Part shown: piece after piece, positions 61,361 through 64,000 of the stretch | Numbering within the stretch: position 1 is the first letter of the stretch | Layout of the letters: every line of letters starts with the position of its first letter | From: Paenibacillus xylanexedens | Lineage (GTDB): Bacteria > Bacillota > Bacilli > Paenibacillales > Paenibacillaceae | DNA length: 64,000 nucleotides | Assembly: GCF_007680605.1 (NCBI RefSeq) | Contig: NZ_VEIO01000004.1 | Location: 19,997 to 83,996 of the forward strand | Direction of reading: 5' to 3' | Position numbers and translations under genes: made by a program | Notes under the pieces: generated by a model | What the model was told of the DNA's origin: nothing | Databases searched by the model: none | The model's input: the letters and a program-made list of their open reading frames with translations, nothing else

Positions 61361-63013
61361 ATGAAATTACAGGGAAAACTTATTGTCAACGCTCTGATCT
61401 CACTGCTTCTATGCCTTGCGCTGGTCGCTTATATTATTATGGAACTGCTAAATATGAATGCAAAAAATCAAAATCTGGTACCTGCAATGCTCAAGGTAAG
61501 CGAGCTGAACTCTAACCAGATTCAGACCCAGCAGGCACTGGATGTTTACTCCTTCTCGATGACCGCAGGCAACCAGGAAGCTGTACTGCTTCTTTTAAAA
61601 GAAGGCCAAGCCATGATTAAGGAACTCAAAGGTGGATTGCTGGAAACGGATCAGGAGCTGCAGCTCATCCAAACGGTTCAAACGAAGCTGCAAGCATTGG
61701 ATCAGGGCGCAACCCAAGCGATGAGCAGTATGGACAGTGCGGAAGCAAAACGTTACAGTGCCCGGGTTCGAGGCATACAGAACGACATTTACTCGCTGAA
61801 TGAGATAACGCGGGGACGCTACGCTCAATATACGCTCGATCTGGAGAGTGACATCCAGCAGACATGGCAGATTGCCCTTGGCGGGGCTGCGCTTTTGTTC
61901 ATCGCCGTCATGCTCTTTAATATGTACACATCACGTCAGATAGCCAAGCGTATTCGTCTGATTAAGGATGCTGCCGGGCAAATCGCCAGTGGTGACCTGT
62001 CCCAAACGCTGCCGGAACCTCGGGGGAAAGATGAACTGGATGATCTGAGCCGTTCTTTTGGGCAAATGACGAATAATATTCGCGGAATCATCCAATCCAT
62101 TGACACGGCGGGGCAACGAGTCGATCAGATGGCTCAGGATATTGACCGCGGTAATGATACGGTACAAGCCATCGTACAGCAGGTGTCACGTACTACAGAA
62201 GAGCTGGCCGTTGGCAGTCAAAAAATTGCGGAGGATCTCAGCGAAACGGTTATGGTCGTAGACCAAATGCAGTCTACCTTTAACCTTAATCTGGAGGCCA
62301 CCGCCCAATCTGCCAAGGATGGACGCGATGTTCTAACCACAGTGGAAGAGGGAAACAAAGCGATTGAAGAACAGTTGCGACTCGCCGAAGTAAATCGCCA
62401 CGCCATGTCCGAAGTGGAACAGACCGTGCTGGAGCTGGAAGAGAGCGCGGCTCGTATTACAACGATGACGGGATACGTATCCGAGATTGCCAAGCAAACC
62501 ACCCTGCTCTCCCTGAACGCTTCCATTGAAGCTGCACGTGCGGGAGAAGCCGGACGCGGATTCGCTGTTGTGGCTGGAGAAGTGAACAAGCTGGCCGAGC
62601 AGTCTGCTCAATCCGTCAAACATATCTATGCCGCCGTTAACGAGATTACAGCCTCGATGGAAAAAGTAAAAAGTTCCGTGTTGCAAAGCATGCAACTCTT
62701 TGGCGAACAGGAACACGCCACGGGTCAGACGCAGCAATCCTTCTCGGCGATCCGTAAGAGTGTGGAGCGCATCAGCGAAGGCATTCAGCAGCTTGCCGAG
62801 GACATGACACAATCCAGCAAACTTAGTTCACAGGTGCAACAAGCGATTGAAAATATCAGTGCCATCACCGAGCAATCTGCAGCCAGCAGTGAAGAAATCA
62901 CCGCTTCCACCGCGGAGCAACAACGCTCTTTTTCCGAAGCCAGTATCAAGGTCAAGTCACTTCGTGATATCAGTGCCGAGATGCATCAGGAACTCCAGCG
63001 TTTCCGTCTGTAA
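61361..63013 (+). CDS. Methyl-accepting chemotaxis protein
   Basis: A chemoreceptor of 550 residues, with an N-terminal membrane helix (about 10-30), a helical extracellular domain of about 150 residues of the four-helix-bundle type, a second helix near 170-190, HAMP (RIRLIKDAAGQIASGDL) and a long signalling domain containing TTLLSLNASIEAARAGEAGRGFAVVAGEVNKLAEQS. GAGG and GAGGAGG lie before the ATG. It is co-transcribed with the BMP lipoprotein gene and could relay to the CheW/CheA core encoded elsewhere. Confidence 0.93.
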   Translation: MKLQGKLIVNALISLLLCLALVAYIIMELLNMNAKNQNLVPAMLKVSELNSNQIQTQQALDVYSFSMTAGNQEAVLLLLKEGQAMIKELKGGLLETDQELQLIQTVQTKLQALDQGATQAMSSMDSAEAKRYSARVRGIQNDIYSLNEITRGRYAQYTLDLESDIQQTWQIALGGAALLFIAVMLFNMYTSRQIAKRIRLIKDAAGQIASGDLSQTLPEPRGKDELDDLSRSFGQMTNNIRGIIQSIDTAGQRVDQMAQDIDRGNDTVQAIVQQVSRTTEELAVGSQKIAEDLSETVMVVDQMQSTFNLNLEATAQSAKDGRDVLTTVEEGNKAIEEQLRLAEVNRHAMSEVEQTVLELEESAARITTMTGYVSEIAKQTTLLSLNASIEAARAGEAGRGFAVVAGEVNKLAEQSAQSVKHIYAAVNEITASMEKVKSSVLQSMQLFGEQEHATGQTQQSFSAIRKSVERISEGIQQLAEDMTQSSKLSSQVQQAIENISAITEQSAASSEEITASTAEQQRSFSEASIKVKSLRDISAEMHQELQRFRL

Positions 63014-63490
63014 GAGGAGTCCACGAGATAGCTGTACAAGATGGTTGTACGAGATGTACGTACCCCATCCATTAAGAGGGAATTTGTTGATGGCTGGGCT
63101 GAGAAAATGACTCTCAATCCTCTCCACGCCTCGCCTTTTGCAATCGACGGGCGTGAAGGGCTTATCGTCTATGTTAGCTGGCGTCAACGGCATCGAACCG
63201 GACGCTTCGAAAATCGATTTTGAAAACCAATTCTGCTTCACGAGTGGCTCATCTCATCTTCACGAGCGGGAACGTCAAAACCAGTGATCGTTCGCCCGCA
63301 CAGAGTCAACGCATCATTTATCCATTGGTCATATGGCGGATGAGATAGATAGCCTTTCAACCGCATAGTAAAGTAATCGATGAAATTGCAGTATATATGC
63401 GTGCGGAGTAGGCTGAAATGACTAAAGATCTGGATAAATTGAAAGACGTTCTGACAATCTATGTGGACGATAGGTGAGCGAAAGTTTATC

Positions 63491-63685
63491 CTAACGATCT
63501 CAGATGAGCTTATTTGCATGATTCTGAGTCGTTTGAAATTCTAACGATCCCCAGAGAGCTTATTTGGGCCAAAATGGAGGAAAATATCTCCTTTTTATAA
63601 TAAATGATTGAAATAAGCTTCCCTGAGATCGTTAGAAAATAACACGGGTGAATACGTGCCAAATAAGGTTTCTCATGATCGTTAG
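63491..63685. repeat. 195-bp four-armed intergenic repeat, copy B
   Basis: Forward units CTAACGATC at 63491 and 63541 and inverted units GATCGTTAG ending at 63635 and 63685. The 50/95/50 spacing and total length equal those of copy A, whereas the intervening bases differ. AAGCTTATTT/AATAAGCTT pairs within. Confidence 0.85.
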
Positions 63686-63766
63686 AAATGTTCACCCTGA
63701 AAAAGAATGCGATTGCCGCTAAGAAACGTTGTTCCGTCAACACTTGAGTAGGCAGTAGGTCATGTT

Positions 63767-64000
63767 GGTGAGTTGAGCTGACGGAATGTGCGATGGTTGG
63801 GTTGATGAGTTGAGCTGACAGAATGTGCGATGGTTGGGTTGATGAGTCAGGTTGACGGAATGTGCGATGGTTGGGTTGATGAGTTGAGCTGACGGAATGT
63901 GCGATGGTTGGGTTGATGAGTCGGGTTGACGGAATGTGCGATGGTTGGGTTGATGAGTCAGGTTGACGGAATGTGCGATGGTTGGGTTGATGAGTCAGGT
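63767..64000. repeat. 37-bp tandem repeat array (open at window end)
   Basis: Units begin at 63767, 63804, 63841, 63878, 63915, 63952 and 63989, exactly 37 bases apart, each reading GATGAGT...GACGGAATGTGCGATGG...TTGGGTT. Two forms alternate at the join, TTGAGCTGAC and TC(A/G)GGTTGAC. Because 37 is not a multiple of three it cannot encode a repeated peptide in one frame. It continues beyond the window. Confidence 0.93.

Larger units (their letters stand above)
63014..64000. other. Gene-free end region with repeats
   Basis: No credible gene is present. ORFs in this stretch are short, lack ribosome sites and run antisense to one another. It contains repeat copy B and the 37-bp array. Confidence 0.65.

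Noticed and set aside
63767..64000. CRISPR array at the window end
   Set aside because: The repeats abut one another without variable spacers, so this is a tandem array and not CRISPR.

Overview
The window reads as a chromosomal segment of a spore-forming Firmicute, most probably Paenibacillus. The evidence is moderate GC, strong AGGAGG ribosome-binding sites, an ywqA/ywqB-type SNF2 helicase pair, a bacillithiol-dependent FosB, YjcZ-type miniproteins and a YesM/YesN sensor pair beside a CUT1 sugar ABC transporter. No rRNA, tRNA, phage, IS or CRISPR array was seen. The assignment rests on gene content recognised by eye, not on a search.

Layout. 0-5 kb: pbuX (cut by the window edge) and xpt under a guanine riboswitch, mscL with a zinc-ribbon tail, a small conserved protein and a Nudix hydrolase, followed by a 195-bp four-armed intergenic repeat. 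5-16 kb: TrmB-like regulator with a coiled-coil/zinc-ribbon protein, a UvrD-type helicase, an oxidoreductase/GNAT pair, a stalk-domain protein, a RidA protein and a VanY-type lipoprotein. 15.5-20.4 kb: SWIM protein, SNF2 helicase and CheW. 20.4-23.8 kb: a reductase-hydrolase fusion with a TetR regulator, bordered by two DnaA-box-like clusters. 23.8-31.2 kb: a CUT1 ABC transporter (binding protein split from the permeases by a 726-bp gap) divergent from its two-component system. 31.2-38.8 kb: a 56-residue membrane ORF, ACR3/bile-acid-type carrier, TspO-related protein, RidA, NAD(P)-binding protein, MFS carrier, hybrid LytS-like histidine kinase and PAP2 phosphatase. 38.8-45.4 kb: HD-GYP protein, ECF sigma/anti-sigma pair, a candidate noncoding RNA, three YjcZ-like genes and a lipoprotein. 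45.6-50.5 kb: thiamine-binding-type protein and class Ia ribonucleotide reductase nrdAB with paired NrdR boxes and a long leader. 50.5-58.7 kb: a TPR-SUKH-Imm51 fusion, an APH-like kinase, S9 peptidase, FosB, SDR and gamma-glutamyltransferase. 58.7-63 kb: an AT-rich secreted-protein/membrane-protein pair, then a BMP-family lipoprotein with a chemoreceptor. 63-64 kb: a gene-free stretch with the second 195-bp repeat and a 37-bp tandem array running off the end.

The most notable material lies outside ordinary genes: two unrelated families of structured intergenic repeats, each with two copies of matched length; the 37-bp array; an orphan RNA-like transcription unit near 42.4 kb; and the AT-rich gene pair near 59 kb, which has the form of a secreted peptide with a membrane partner. 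Most other genes are housekeeping or accessory functions recognisable by family.
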